Notes: generated by a model not told the origin, from the sequence alone. Shown: positions 15,954 through 25,308, counted from the stretch's first letter. The stretch is DNA of 64,000 bases from [Clostridium] symbiosum (GCA_036419695.1 CP143946.1:4768001-4832000), one strand, 5' to 3'. Made by a program: numbers and translations.

Positions 15954-17373
15954 CTCTCGTCCCCCATTTTCTCTCAATGTACGAAACTGCAAGGTATGCA
16001 AAGACGGAACAGGCCGTGGCCGGAAAAGCCCAATACACCCTGGTGGTTCTCCCCCAAAGCAGGAGTGAACAGAGGACTCCCGTTATAAATGCCGCATAGG
16101 CCCCTGCTTTTGTCCCCTTCGGGTACAGCAGGGCGCCGTAAATAAGCGGTGTGAAAACCACTGCAAATGCTCCCCATACATCCGCCCCGAAAAAGAGGAT
16201 ATTACCCGGCGGATTGATGGAGAGAATCAGGGACAAGGTGCCGCCAATAAAAATAAACCATCTGGCCCGGACCAGGAGCTTTTCCTCCTTCATCCCATTG
16301 CTTCCGAACTGGCCGGCCACGTCGTAGGAGAGCATAGAGCCAATCAGCAGAAGCTGGGAGTTGGCGGTAGAGAGGCAGGCTCCGATCACGCTGATCAGGA
16401 AAAAGCCGCTGAACCTCGTATGGAGCAGATGATCAATCGCGTAGACAAAGATGTCGTCCGTTGCACAGAATGTCTCCAGATGGGGAAACAGGATTTTAAG
16501 TCCCAGACCGATCTGGGTCAGGGCGAAATAGAATACCGCGAGAAACCCCATAGCGCAGAGAAGCATCCTCTTTGCCGTTTTCTTATCTTTTGCCGCAATA
16601 ATTCGGACCATATACTGGGGATTCGTAGCCAGCCCCATCCCCCAGCCGAAGAACATGGAGATATACATAAGAGGGGAATAATCCCGGAACAGTCCCTTCT
16701 GTTCCACCACCGCTCCGGCCTTCATTGTTTCCCGGGCCACGGTGCCGTCGGTCAGGAGCCATGTTCCCTCCACTTTTCCCACAATGACAAAGTAGATTAC
16801 CCCGACACTGATTGCAAGCATCACCAGATTCCCGGCGTCCGTCTTGGTAACGGAGTTAAAACCGCCAAAGGTGGAATAGAGGATGAACAGATACACCAGA
16901 AAAACGGCCACCTTGTAGTCGATATTGAGCAGGTTGGAGGCGGCAATGCCAAACCCCTTTATCTGCATGACGAGATACATCACATATCCGCCCGACATCA
17001 AAAGGGCCGAGGCAATCTGCAGCCCCTTGGAGCCGTACCGGTTGCGAATTAACTGGGGAATTGTAAAAATGTCGTTGTCGTAGAGCCGGTCACTGATTGC
17101 ATACAGCATCACGGCTCCGATAAACCATGGAATAACGGACATGGAAATGACGGCCACACCGTTCTGGTACACGTTTCCCGTATACCCCAGAATCGTGGCC
17201 GCCGAAATCCAGGTTCCCACAAATGTAAAAAAGAGCCGGCAGACGCCGATTTTCCTCTCTCCGACAAAAAACTTTGAGATGGAATCGCTCTCCCCGAAGG
17301 ATGATTTTCCTATAATAAGAATTGCCAGCGAATAAAGTCCGAAATAGACCAGATAAACAAATGTTTTGCTCAT
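15937..17373 (-). CDS. Sodium:solute symporter (SSS family)
   Basis: This is a protein of about 478 residues with some 13 membrane helices and the SSS signature (GFNSVTKTDAGNLVMLAISVGV, GACLSTANSQLLLIGSMLSYDV). It resembles the proline/pantothenate branch, but the substrate is not evident. The start at 17373 follows a G-rich SD; the longer upstream frame has no SD. It heads the symporter-kinase-regulator operon. A strong sigma-A promoter and a 16-bp palindrome precede it. Import of 5-oxoproline or a related amino acid would fit the downstream pxp genes but is only inference. Confidence 0.9.
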   Translation of the reverse strand: MSKTFVYLVYFGLYSLAILIIGKSSFGESDSISKFFVGERKIGVCRLFFTFVGTWISAATILGYTGNVYQNGVAVISMSVIPWFIGAVMLYAISDRLYDNDIFTIPQLIRNRYGSKGLQIASALLMSGGYVMYLVMQIKGFGIAASNLLNIDYKVAVFLVYLFILYSTFGGFNSVTKTDAGNLVMLAISVGVIYFVIVGKVEGTWLLTDGTVARETMKAGAVVEQKGLFRDYSPLMYISMFFGWGMGLATNPQYMVRIIAAKDKKTAKRMLLCAMGFLAVFYFALTQIGLGLKILFPHLETFCATDDIFVYAIDHLLHTRFSGFFLISVIGACLSTANSQLLLIGSMLSYDVAGQFGSNGMKEEKLLVRARWFIFIGGTLSLILSINPPGNILFFGADVWGAFAVVFTPLIYGALLYPKGTKAGAYAAFITGVLCSLLLWGRTTRVYWAFPATACSVFAYLAVSYIERKWGTRDEMAE

Positions 17374-17393
17374 TTTCCCCCCCACTATGCCGG

Positions 17394-17463
17394 CATGCCT
17401 TAAGGCATGTTCTTCCGTTTTTTTCCTGTCCTTAATTATACGTGGTAGGGGAGGGTTCGTCAA
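17394..17463 (-). promoter_or_regulatory. Sigma-A promoter and palindrome upstream of the symporter operon
   Basis: TTGACG (17458-17463) and TATAAT (17435-17440) are 17 bp apart on the minus strand. The perfect palindrome CATGCCTTAAGGCATG (17394-17409) lies about 20-35 nt into the transcript, just upstream of the SD, where a repressor site or small hairpin would affect expression. Confidence 0.8.
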
Positions 17464-17547
17464 CAAAACGGGACGGGAGGGCATAGAAAAATAACAGAAC
17501 GGTATTGGCATTGAATCAGCCTTACACTTTAGGGCCGGCTGCAATAA

Positions 17548-17581
17548 AGAATGAGGACTGCGGTTTCCGCGTCCTCATTCT
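17548..17581 (-). terminator. Terminator after truA
   Basis: An 11-bp stem (AGAATGAGGAC / GTCCTCATTCT) with an inner GCGG/CCGC pair is followed by TTATT on the minus strand. It lies about 35 bp past the truA stop and ends the ecfA1-ecfA2-ecfT-truA unit. Confidence 0.8.
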
Positions 17582-17615
17582 CTGTTTTACCGCCGGTTTA
17601 CACCCGCATCTTTAA

Positions 17616-18668
17616 TTACTGTTTCACACCCATAATAACGCCCTCATCCAGTCCCGCCTCATCACACATCCAGAATCCGCCATCTTCTTTTACAATATAA
17701 AATCCATACCTGTCTCCGTCCCTGAACCGCTCTTTTTCTTCATCTGCCACCGACACGCGCCTCGCTCCATTCCGGTATGCCTGGTGCACCACGCGCCTCA
17801 CAACGCCCTCAAACTCTTCGTCCTCACAGCGGTGTATTGTAAGATAGGCAGGACCGCCCCCGCTTACTTCCCTCTGATCCAGAACGTAATGCCAGTGTTT
17901 ATTCTTCCCTTCCAGATAAGGCCGGAGTTCCTTCTCATAATCCAGGCTCGCCAGTGTCAGACCCTCGGCTGGGATTGTCGGTCCCGCTGCCGCCCGGTTT
18001 CTGGCCTCCAGTATCTCTTCCATATGCTCAGGGGGATAAACTCCCATTCCTACCTTCACAAGTGTTCCCGTAATAATGCGGACCATATTGTAAAGGAAAC
18101 CACTGCCGCTGATGCGGATCGTAATCATGTCCCCTGCCTTATCGACGTCCAGGCTGTAAATAGTCCTTACCGTCTCTTCCGCCTGGGTACGAGTTGTACA
18201 GAAACTCTTAAAATCATGTTCTCCTACCAGAAAAGCGGCCGCCTTCTTCATCTTGCCCACGTCCAGATCAAAATAACAGAAATGGCTGTAAAGCCGTTCC
18301 AGCGGCATACTGATTTTCCGGTTCATGATCTTGTATTCATAAGTCTTTGTACAGTTGGCCTTTCTGGGGTGAAAGGTGAGCGGAACCTCCTCCGATGCCT
18401 GGATCCGGATATCGTCTGGAAGACGCTGGTTCAGGGCAAAACAGATTTTTTCACCCGGAATCCGGCTCTCCGTATCAAAAACAGCCACGTTGCCTCTCGC
18501 ATGGACGCCGGAATCCGTCCTGCTTGCGCCGATAACGGCAACAGGCTCCTTCAGAAGTCCTGTCAGAGCCTTGTTTAATATTTCCTCTATTGTCACGCCG
18601 TTCTGCTGAATCTGCCAGCCGCAGTAAGCTGTCCCGTCGTAAGCTACAATCAGTTTAATTCGTCTCAT
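17616..18668 (-). CDS. truA: tRNA pseudouridine(38-40) synthase TruA with C-terminal extension
   Basis: TruA converts uridines 38-40 of the tRNA anticodon arm to pseudouridine. The catalytic Asp is D52 in GASRTDSGVHARG. RIKLIVAYDGTAYCGWQIQ opens the protein, and HDFKSFC and GSGFLYNMVRIITGTLV follow. Usual TruA length is about 245-265 residues, whereas this one has 350. After about residue 254 comes an extra ~95-residue domain (HYVLDQREVSGGG to the end) that I do not recognise. It follows ecfT closely, as in other Firmicutes, but rplM-rpsI no longer follow it. Confidence 0.95.
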   Translation of the reverse strand: MRRIKLIVAYDGTAYCGWQIQQNGVTIEEILNKALTGLLKEPVAVIGASRTDSGVHARGNVAVFDTESRIPGEKICFALNQRLPDDIRIQASEEVPLTFHPRKANCTKTYEYKIMNRKISMPLERLYSHFCYFDLDVGKMKKAAAFLVGEHDFKSFCTTRTQAEETVRTIYSLDVDKAGDMITIRISGSGFLYNMVRIITGTLVKVGMGVYPPEHMEEILEARNRAAAGPTIPAEGLTLASLDYEKELRPYLEGKNKHWHYVLDQREVSGGGPAYLTIHRCEDEEFEGVVRRVVHQAYRNGARRVSVADEEKERFRDGDRYGFYIVKEDGGFWMCDEAGLDEGVIMGVKQ

Positions 18669-18727
18669 CTTTCATCTCCTGCCGTCATTCGTTACTGTTC
18701 CCTCCGTGCACAGTAGCCGTGATTCTT

Positions 18728-19528
18728 CTACAGGACAACGCGGATCGCGATCACGGCCGCCAGATAGACAATGAATACGGCATAGGCCGCCCTGTCTCTT
18801 TTCTCATAATGAAGCGGCTTCATCTTCGTCCTTCCCTCGCCGCCGCGATAACATCTGGCCTCCATAGCCATGGCAAGATCCGTCGCACGCCGGAATGCGG
18901 AAACAAACAGGGGAACTAAAAGCGGTATCATGCTCTTTGCCCGCTGCATCAGATTACCCGTCTCGAAGTCAGCCCCTCTGGCCATCTGAGCCTTCATAAT
19001 CTTATCCGTCTCCTCGATCAGAATCGGGATAAAACGAAGCGCAATCGACATCATCATCGAAACTTCATGAACGGGAACACGGATTTTATTTAAAAATCCA
19101 AGGCTCCTCTCCAGACCGTCCGTAAGCTGGTTGGGAGTCGTGGTCAGCGTCATGATGGATGAACCCAGAACCAGATACATCAGGCGCAGTCCCATAAAGA
19201 AAGCCAGGCTCAGCCCCTCCGCCGTTATCTTCAGGAAACCGAGACGGAAAATCACGCGCCCCTCCGTCAAAAACAGGTTAAAACTGACGCTGATCAGCAG
19301 CAGGAAGACAATCGCCTTTAACCCCTTCACAATAAATTTGAAGGGAACCTTCGATACCCGGATTACCACAGCCAGAAAAAGGGTGGCAACCAGATAACAC
19401 CAAAGGTTATTTGCAAAAAAAAGTGAAATAATATAAATCATTGTCCCGAACAGCTTCGTCCTCGGATCCAGACGGTGAACCGTCGAATCTACCGGATAAT
19501 ACTGTCCGATCGTGATATCTCTAATCAT
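18728..19528 (-). CDS. ecfT: ECF transporter transmembrane component EcfT
   Basis: EcfT is the membrane coupling subunit of energy-coupling-factor importers, shared by several vitamin-binding S components encoded elsewhere. The 266-residue protein has about six hydrophobic segments. Two coupling motifs with Ala-Arg-Gly-like cores are visible, AQMARGADF and AMEARCYRGG, and these contact the two ATPases. The gene overlaps ecfA2 by 4 bp (ATGA-type coupling) and is followed by truA. Confidence 0.95.
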   Translation of the reverse strand: MIRDITIGQYYPVDSTVHRLDPRTKLFGTMIYIISLFFANNLWCYLVATLFLAVVIRVSKVPFKFIVKGLKAIVFLLLISVSFNLFLTEGRVIFRLGFLKITAEGLSLAFFMGLRLMYLVLGSSIMTLTTTPNQLTDGLERSLGFLNKIRVPVHEVSMMMSIALRFIPILIEETDKIMKAQMARGADFETGNLMQRAKSMIPLLVPLFVSAFRRATDLAMAMEARCYRGGEGRTKMKPLHYEKRDRAAYAVFIVYLAAVIAIRVVL

Positions 19529-20391
19529 AACGTAAGCCTCCCCCTCTCCCGAAGGAGGTTAAGAATCGCATCCCTCGCCTCTTCCACGGTCGTAATCGTA
19601 TCATCCACCGGGATTCCCTGTTCCCTGAGTTCCTGCACGACATACGTAATCTGAGGCGCCGCCAGGCCCATGCCCTCCAGTTCCTTATAATGTTTAAACA
19701 CTTCCCGCGGGGTGTCGTCGTAAACCTTCTCCCCATGGTTCATCACCATGATCCGGTCTACATAGCGGGCCATATCTTCCATACTGTGTGAAACAAGAAG
19801 AATTGTCAGACCGTGCTGGCGGTTCAGTCTCTCCACCTGATCGAGGATCTCATCACGGCCCTGCGGATCCAGCCCTGCCGTCGGCTCATCCAGAATCATC
19901 ATCTCCGGACGCATAGCCAGAACCCCGGCAATTGCCACCCTTCTCTTCTGTCCGCCCGACAGCTCAAAAGGAGACTGCTCGTAAAAGCTCTCATCCATTC
20001 CCACCAGATCCAGCGCATGTCTGGCCCTTTTCTCCGTCTCCTCCTTCGTACAGCCCAGGTTCTTCGGGCCAAAACAGACATCGGAAAACACATCGGCCTC
20101 AAAAAGCTGATGCTCCGGATACTGGAATACAAGCCCAACTTTACTCCGCAGCTCCTTCATCTTATATCCATCGCTGAAAATGCTTGTCCCGTGATATAAG
20201 ATATCCCCGCTGGTAGGACGGATTAGTCCGTTCAGATGCTGGATTAACGTGGATTTACCAGAACCGGTATGCCCGATCAGACCGACAAACTCACCGTCGT
20301 TTATCTCAAAATTCACATGTTTCAGGGCATGCTGCTCAAAGGCAGTCCCCACTCCATATGTGTAATTCAAATCTACAACCTTAATCGACAT
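19525..20391 (-). CDS. ecfA2: ECF transporter ATPase EcfA2
   Basis: This is the second ATPase of the ECF importer, 288 residues. The Walker A is GHTGSGKST, the signature LSGGQKRRVAIAG and the Walker B MMILDEPTAGLDP, followed by VSHSMEDMARYVDRI with the switch His. The C-terminal ~50 residues contain the family's dimer-contact extension. It is translated 4 bp after ecfA1 and coupled to ecfT. Confidence 0.95.
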   Translation of the reverse strand: MSIKVVDLNYTYGVGTAFEQHALKHVNFEINDGEFVGLIGHTGSGKSTLIQHLNGLIRPTSGDILYHGTSIFSDGYKMKELRSKVGLVFQYPEHQLFEADVFSDVCFGPKNLGCTKEETEKRARHALDLVGMDESFYEQSPFELSGGQKRRVAIAGVLAMRPEMMILDEPTAGLDPQGRDEILDQVERLNRQHGLTILLVSHSMEDMARYVDRIMVMNHGEKVYDDTPREVFKHYKELEGMGLAAPQITYVVQELREQGIPVDDTITTVEEARDAILNLLRERGRLTL

Positions 20392-20395
20392 ATCT

Positions 20396-21256
20396 TTATT
20401 CCTCTTTTAAGAGCGGAAGCAACGCTTCCATCAGCTCTTCTTTCCTGAGTATTCCATCCGGCAGCGCAGCTCCGCTCTTCTTCAGCTCATAGGCCAGCTC
20501 CGTCACCTGGGGAACGTCCAGACGGTAGCTCTTAAGCTCGTCCACCCTGGAAAAAATCTCCTTCGGAGTCCCGTCCATAACAATCTTTCCGCCGTCCATG
20601 ACAATCACCCTGTCCGCATCGATTACTTCTTCCATATAATGGGTGATTAAGAGCACGGTAATCCCTTCCGCCCGGTTCAGTTCCCGAACAGTGCTGATAA
20701 CGTCTTTGCGGCCGTTGGGATCCAGCATTGCAGTCGGCTCATCCAGGACAATGCACTGTGGCTTCATCGCCATGACACCCGCAATCGCCACCCTCTGCTT
20801 CTGTCCGCCCGACAGACGGTTGGGAGACTTCTTCCTGTAAGCCGTCATCCCCACTGCCTTAAGGCTGTTGTCCACGCGTTCCCAGATCTCCTCGGTGGGA
20901 ACTCCGATGTTCTCCAGGCCAAAGCCCACATCTTCTTCCACCACATTGCCGATAATCTGGTTGTCCGGGTTCTGGAACACCATCCCGGCCGTCTTTCTCA
21001 CATCCCACAGAAGATCGTCGTCCGCCGTATCCATCTCAGACACCCAGACCGTTCCCTCCGTCGGAATCAAAATACCGTTAATATGTTTTGCGAATGTGGA
21101 CTTGCCCGAACCGTTATGTCCCAGGACCGCCACAAAGCTCCCCTTTTCTATCTCCACATCCACGTGATCGATAGCCCGGTTCACTTCTTCTATTTTATCT
21201 TCTTCATCCCGCCTGATATAATCAAAAACGAGATTTGCCGCTTTTATAATATTCAT
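20396..21256 (-). CDS. ecfA1: ECF transporter ATPase EcfA1
   Basis: This is the first ATPase of the ECF importer. The Walker A is GHNGSGKST, the signature LSGGQKQRVAIAG and the Walker B CIVLDEPTAMLDP, followed by ITHYMEEV. I chose the ATG at 21256 (MNIIKAANL), which has AAGGG 7 nt upstream, over an ATG five codons earlier. In many Firmicutes rplQ is directly upstream; here 10.8 kb of other genes separates them, and the gene has its own weak promoter. Confidence 0.95.
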   Translation of the reverse strand: MNIIKAANLVFDYIRRDEEDKIEEVNRAIDHVDVEIEKGSFVAVLGHNGSGKSTFAKHINGILIPTEGTVWVSEMDTADDDLLWDVRKTAGMVFQNPDNQIIGNVVEEDVGFGLENIGVPTEEIWERVDNSLKAVGMTAYRKKSPNRLSGGQKQRVAIAGVMAMKPQCIVLDEPTAMLDPNGRKDVISTVRELNRAEGITVLLITHYMEEVIDADRVIVMDGGKIVMDGTPKEIFSRVDELKSYRLDVPQVTELAYELKKSGAALPDGILRKEELMEALLPLLKEE

Positions 21257-21407
21257 GATCAAGCCCTTCATAACCGCATCTTATCACTGCGCATTTGTGT
21301 AAATTGTAGAGCAATTGTAACTGGGAGTCAAGTAATATTTTGTCTGAAGACATCCCTTCAAACTCCTGCCCTTTTTCTATAAGATAAGTTTCATCCTTCC
21401 GCCGATC

Positions 21408-21436
21408 ATTTTATCATATCGAAGCCTTGGATACAA
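21408..21436 (-). promoter_or_regulatory. Probable promoter of the ecfA1 operon
   Basis: TTGTAT (21431-21436) and TAAAAT (21408-21413) are 17 bp apart on the minus strand, about 150 bp upstream of ecfA1. It is a moderate match. A separate promoter is needed here because the ancestral readthrough from rplQ is broken. Confidence 0.45.
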
Positions 21437-21449
21437 TTAAATAACAATT

Positions 21450-21491
21450 AAAACCGATTTTCAGGGTACTAACTTTCCTGAAACCGGTTTT
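21450..21491. terminator. Terminator after the YfcC-like remnant
   Basis: An interrupted stem (AAACCGA-TTTCAGG with CCTGAAA-CCGGTTT) is flanked by T-rich sequence on both strands. It lies about 50 bp past the truncated transporter frame and probably was its original terminator. Confidence 0.65.
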
Positions 21492-21544
21492 TCCTTCGTT
21501 CTTTTAATATTTCATATCTTATCGCCATATCAGAAAAGAGAGGC

Positions 21545-21787
21545 TCATGCAAGGCCTTTTGGGACTGCCATAAAAAAATCAAAGAATTGGATAGGATTTT
21601 GTGCCACTCGGTGGAAGCTTGCCGGCTCCACCATTGAATAGCCAGTCGTCTCATTTGACACACGGTCAAACGAACCTGCCGGTATAATATAAGTAGCTAT
21701 TGCTGCTACTGCCAGGAATGCTGTAAGAATAAGCATTGGGTTGATTGCTTTTACCTGTTTTGTTTCTGTACTACTCCTTTTTAACAT
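21545..21787 (-). pseudogene. N-terminal remnant of a YfcC/AbgT-type carboxylate or amino-acid carrier
   Basis: Only the first ~80 codons survive: MLKRSSTETKQ, one membrane helix, IPAGSFDRV and a FFMAVPKGL segment. This is the usual beginning of the ~460-residue YfcC (C4-dicarboxylate/arginine-type) carriers. The frame ends abruptly, and I find no recognisable remainder before the terminator-like hairpin, so most of the gene has been deleted. The ATG still has a good SD. It is divergent from the LysR gene, which probably regulated it. Confidence 0.75.
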
Positions 21788-21990
21788 ATCTTTCCCTTCT
21801 TTCTTAACCCCGTATTATCAAGTCCTGAAAATACATAACAATTTCAAATATATTTTTCCAAATATATTCCAGTAAAACTGCGTTGTGCTATAATTATTTT
21901 ATACTTTGTACAGCTGCTTTTTACCGCCTTCTGCACATCGTTCTTTCATACGTAACCATTTATTCACTCTTCAGTAAAGGAGATGTATTA

Positions 21991-22869
21991 ATGGAACTGC
22001 TTCAATTACGTTATTTTGTCACCGTCGCACGGATGGAGAACATTTCTCATGCCGCCATCTATCACATGATCCCGCAATCAGACATGTCAAAAACCATTTC
22101 TAAACTGGAGCGGGAATTGGGCACCCCTCTCTTTAACCGAACTAAAAACAAACTTTCTTTGACGGAAGCAGGCAAATGTCTCTACCTTGGAGTACAAAAA
22201 AGCTTATTTGCGCTGGATTCATCCCTTTTGGAAATCAGAGAAGAGAAGAATCCCAATGTACTGCGCGGTGAAGTCAGATGTCTTATCCTGCAGCATCGGT
22301 ATAATCTGATAAACTATATTGCCGCTTTTAAACATGAACATCCCAGCGTCCGCTTTATTATTTCACACAGGTCGGGGGACTTCACCGAGTACGAGCTGTG
22401 CGTATCGGCATTCGCACCCACGGAAAATGATGACATATGCGTCCCTCTTGTCGAGGAACCGTTAAAAATCGCTGTATCCGCCTCCCATCCACTGGCCGGA
22501 CGTCAATCCGTTACACTTCCCGAACTACGTTATGAGAATTTTCTGTTTCTCTCACCCGATTCCAATATCGTCCGTATTTTAATGTCTCACTGTGATCAAT
22601 ATGGATTCCATCCGAACACTATCACATACATAGATGACTTGAAATGCATTGAAAAATATGTAGACTGCAAGTTCGGCATAGCTGTTGTGCCGACGGTTTC
22701 CTGGAAACATCTTGATTTCACCGGTTCTATGCTTCTGGATGTGGATGAACCATTGTTTACCCGTAAAACTTTTCTCTTTCGAAGCAGTCTCAGGCCTTTG
22801 AATAATGCCTCCAGAGCCTTTTTTGAATATCTTCAGCAAAACTTTGAAAACGCTGTTGAACATTCCTGA
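21991..22869 (+). CDS. LysR-family transcriptional regulator
   Basis: This 292-residue regulator has an N-terminal winged helix (MELLQLRYFVTVARMENISHAA, TISKLERELGTPLFNRTKNKLSLTEAG) and a C-terminal LysR substrate-binding domain (PLKIAVSASHPLAG, GIAVVP). The start at 21991 has AAAGGAG 8 nt upstream; an earlier in-frame ATG lacks an SD. It sits between a truncated transporter and a decayed peptidase gene, so its original targets seem to have been lost although it is itself intact. Confidence 0.92.
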   Translation: MELLQLRYFVTVARMENISHAAIYHMIPQSDMSKTISKLERELGTPLFNRTKNKLSLTEAGKCLYLGVQKSLFALDSSLLEIREEKNPNVLRGEVRCLILQHRYNLINYIAAFKHEHPSVRFIISHRSGDFTEYELCVSAFAPTENDDICVPLVEEPLKIAVSASHPLAGRQSVTLPELRYENFLFLSPDSNIVRILMSHCDQYGFHPNTITYIDDLKCIEKYVDCKFGIAVVPTVSWKHLDFTGSMLLDVDEPLFTRKTFLFRSSLRPLNNASRAFFEYLQQNFENAVEHS

Positions 22870-22874
22870 ATTTT

Positions 22875-23600
22875 CTACCGAAGTTCTGCTAAAAGAGCGA
22901 AAAGATATTCCTCAGCCTTATATACAGAAGGAATGCTCATTCCTTCTGATGGGCTGTGATTGTTCCATCGATCTGGTCCGTATGCAATAGCATCCATCCC
23001 AGCTTTTTTTAAGAAGAAATAGCCGACTTCCAGGCCAACGTGGATAGAACAAGTCTCAGGCTCTTCCCCAAACATCCTTCGGTAAACTGCCACTGCGGTA
23101 TCTCGTAAAACAGAGTCGGCACCATCATGATCTGTTCTGGCGAATACGCATACGGAGGTTTTTTGCATTCATCCAGTGAAACTCTGATATTTTCTCCTGT
23201 TATGGGATGCTCCTTGTGAAGTGTTTCTTCCATCTCTGCCGCCGCTTTCGCTAACTCAGGTACGTCCCTTCGGCAAGAACCAAATCGGCCTGGGCGTCAC
23301 GGGCCAAGGCAATATAACTGTCGCCTCCTTTCAAATCTGAAATTGCGAAGGGAAACATTTTTTTAATCTTCAGCAGAAAACGGCCTAAAATTCCGATAGC
23401 GTTGTCACAGCCACGGTTAATTTCCCTTTCGGAATGACCGCCTGCCAGCCCGCTGATTGCTATCCGCATACATCTATTCGCTTCCGGCAAGTTAACAAGC
23501 TCCAACGGCTGTCGGATTTGCGCCGCCATACCTCCTGAACTTGCACACAAAAGCTGATTGTCATAAGAACCGTCCAGATTAATCAGAAAAGCTGCTCTCT
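22875..23600 (-). pseudogene. Decayed aminoacyl-histidine dipeptidase (PepD/M20C) fragment
   Basis: Pieces of one peptidase are spread over different frames. 23251-23600 encodes INLDGS, AISGLAGGHSEREINRG and a NAIGILGRFL helix. About 23168-23233 gives another short piece. 22875-23168 encodes the C-terminus with VHVGLEVGYFF-like, AYGPDRWNNHSPSE and a final LFALLAELR. The N-terminal half with the first metal ligands is absent, and there are at least two frame changes. A functional enzyme is not possible. It converges on the LysR gene with a 5-bp gap. Confidence 0.75.
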
Positions 23601-23603
23601 GCT

Positions 23604-23897
23604 GTACATGTTCCTTCCCTCCTTATCTTTCCACTGTTTCCCGCGTTTTTACTGTCTAAATTATAATCAGATCTGCCATTCAAAAAACTATAAAATTCTC
23701 CATATAATCCAAACATCAGAAGATATATTTGAGTCACAAGGGGTCGAAAACCGTCCTCAATTACAGCATGCGGTAAACCGCACAACCTCTTAATAATACA
23801 GATTTCAACAATGAAAATGCCGCTGTAAAAGCAGATAAATCATCTACTTCTACAGCGGCTCTTTTTCCCGCCCTGTATTTAATTTTTCCTGTTAAAA
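23604..23897. other. Gene-free stretch with a bidirectional terminator
   Basis: No gene is supported here. The stretch is AT-rich and contains only the hairpin at 23819-23859. Confidence 0.6.
23819..23859. terminator. Bidirectional terminator after the APC permease
   Basis: A GCCGCTGTA / TACAGCGGC outer stem with an inner paired region is flanked by TTTTT on the plus side and ATTTTC on the minus side. It lies about 40 bp past the permease stop. Confidence 0.85.
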
Positions 23898-25238
23898 TTA
23901 TTGGAAATCCTTTTCCGCATCTCCCGTATAAAGCACTTTACCGGCTCTTTTTTCCATATAAATCGAAAGTCCCAGCGCCGCCAGCCCATAGAGCATGGCT
24001 CCGATGATGGCCGCCACGGGAAGTGTCTGGAACAGCAGGTAGGTCTGGATTACTACGAGTATCATGGCAACCGCCGCCACCGCGTTCATTGTTCCCGGTT
24101 TCAGAATAAAGAATGCTTTCTTGCATGCCTCGGGATACCTCTTATGTAACTGTGTCGAGGCGGCAATCGGTATAATAGTCATAAAGATCGAGATTCCCGA
24201 ACCGTAGGTGGAAACCGTCTTCAGCGAAACTCCTGTAATTACCGGCACGATACCGATCAGGTAAAACATCGTAAGCAGCACATGGGGGGTGCCGAACCGT
24301 TTATTTACCCTGGTCAGAACCGATGGAAGATAGCCGTCGGCCGCAGCCGCGAGAAGAGGTTTTGTCACCCAGCCAAACACCGAATTCAGCGTTGTGGCAA
24401 TTGCAAAAAGCGCTCCTCCAATGATGAAATAAGTGTATAGCGGTCCTGGCAGGATTGCCCTTGCCACCTCCGACAGGTTCTTGTTCGCCACCTGTGCCCA
24501 GGGAAGCACTCCCGAAGCCACCAGGCCGAGAAAAGCATAGAACACACCGACAATACCGGTTCCAAGAATCATACACAGTGGAATATCCCTGCCCGGATTC
24601 TTCATCTCACCGCCCATATTGGCGATAACATTGGAACCGCCCACGGCAAATGTCATAAGAGCCGATGCCGTCATCAATCCGACGATACCGTTAGGCACAA
24701 CATTGTCTGAGGTAAAGGCCTCAAAATTCACCTGAGGAATTCCATATCCGATAAACAGTACAAATGCGGACAGCAGCACAAGCACCATTATTTTCTGAAC
24801 CATGGCCGCCGACTTTACCCCAATGAGGTTCAACACGTAAAACAGTGTCAGCAGGGCTGCGCCGACCAGTTTAAACGGAATCCCGGGCACCAGTGACTGC
24901 ATGTAGTCGGCAAATGAAATTGCATACAGCGAAAGCGTAATATTATATGAAAGAAAAATCAAAACATAAAAAACTCCCCATCGCGGAGCCAGAAGTCTGG
25001 CGCCATACATATATGCCCCTCCGGTGGCCGGAAGAGTGGATCCCATAATAGCGGTCGGAAGAAACAGTACAATTACCAGGAATGCCGCTATGATAAATGC
25101 CAGCACCACTCCGTTTCCGGTAAAGCCGATGGCCTGCCCCGTCATGGCCATAACTCCGGTTCCAATACTTTGTCCAATTGCAATACTCAACGCTTCTTTA
25201 AAACCTATATCTTTTTTCAGAGCAACCGTCTCGCTCAT
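23898..25238 (-). CDS. APC-family amino-acid permease
   Basis: This 446-residue membrane protein has about 12 helices of the amino acid-polyamine-organocation type. GQSIGTGVMAMTGQAIGFTG in helix 1 is the substrate-site signature, and GSTLPATGGAYMYGARLLAP follows. The specificity is not readable. The neighbours degrade cysteine-type compounds, so sulfur amino-acid uptake is possible. It has its own extended -10 promoter and leader hairpin, so it may be expressed separately from the upstream ATC hydrolase. Confidence 0.9.
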   Translation of the reverse strand: MSETVALKKDIGFKEALSIAIGQSIGTGVMAMTGQAIGFTGNGVVLAFIIAAFLVIVLFLPTAIMGSTLPATGGAYMYGARLLAPRWGVFYVLIFLSYNITLSLYAISFADYMQSLVPGIPFKLVGAALLTLFYVLNLIGVKSAAMVQKIMVLVLLSAFVLFIGYGIPQVNFEAFTSDNVVPNGIVGLMTASALMTFAVGGSNVIANMGGEMKNPGRDIPLCMILGTGIVGVFYAFLGLVASGVLPWAQVANKNLSEVARAILPGPLYTYFIIGGALFAIATTLNSVFGWVTKPLLAAAADGYLPSVLTRVNKRFGTPHVLLTMFYLIGIVPVITGVSLKTVSTYGSGISIFMTIIPIAASTQLHKRYPEACKKAFFILKPGTMNAVAAVAMILVVIQTYLLFQTLPVAAIIGAMLYGLAALGLSIYMEKRAGKVLYTGDAEKDFQ

Positions 25239-25273
25239 AATACCCTCCTTTATATGCCATAATTACCCGCCCG

Positions 25274-25308
25274 GCGGACATGAAAACATGTCCGCTGCAA
25301 GTATTATA
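25274..25308 (-). promoter_or_regulatory. Extended -10 promoter and start-site hairpin of the APC permease
   Basis: The minus strand has TGGTATAAT (TATAAT at 25303-25308). A perfect 9-bp hairpin (GCGGACATG / CATGTCCGC, 25274-25295, loop AAAA) begins about where transcription should start. It could stabilise the transcript or be an operator. Confidence 0.65.
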
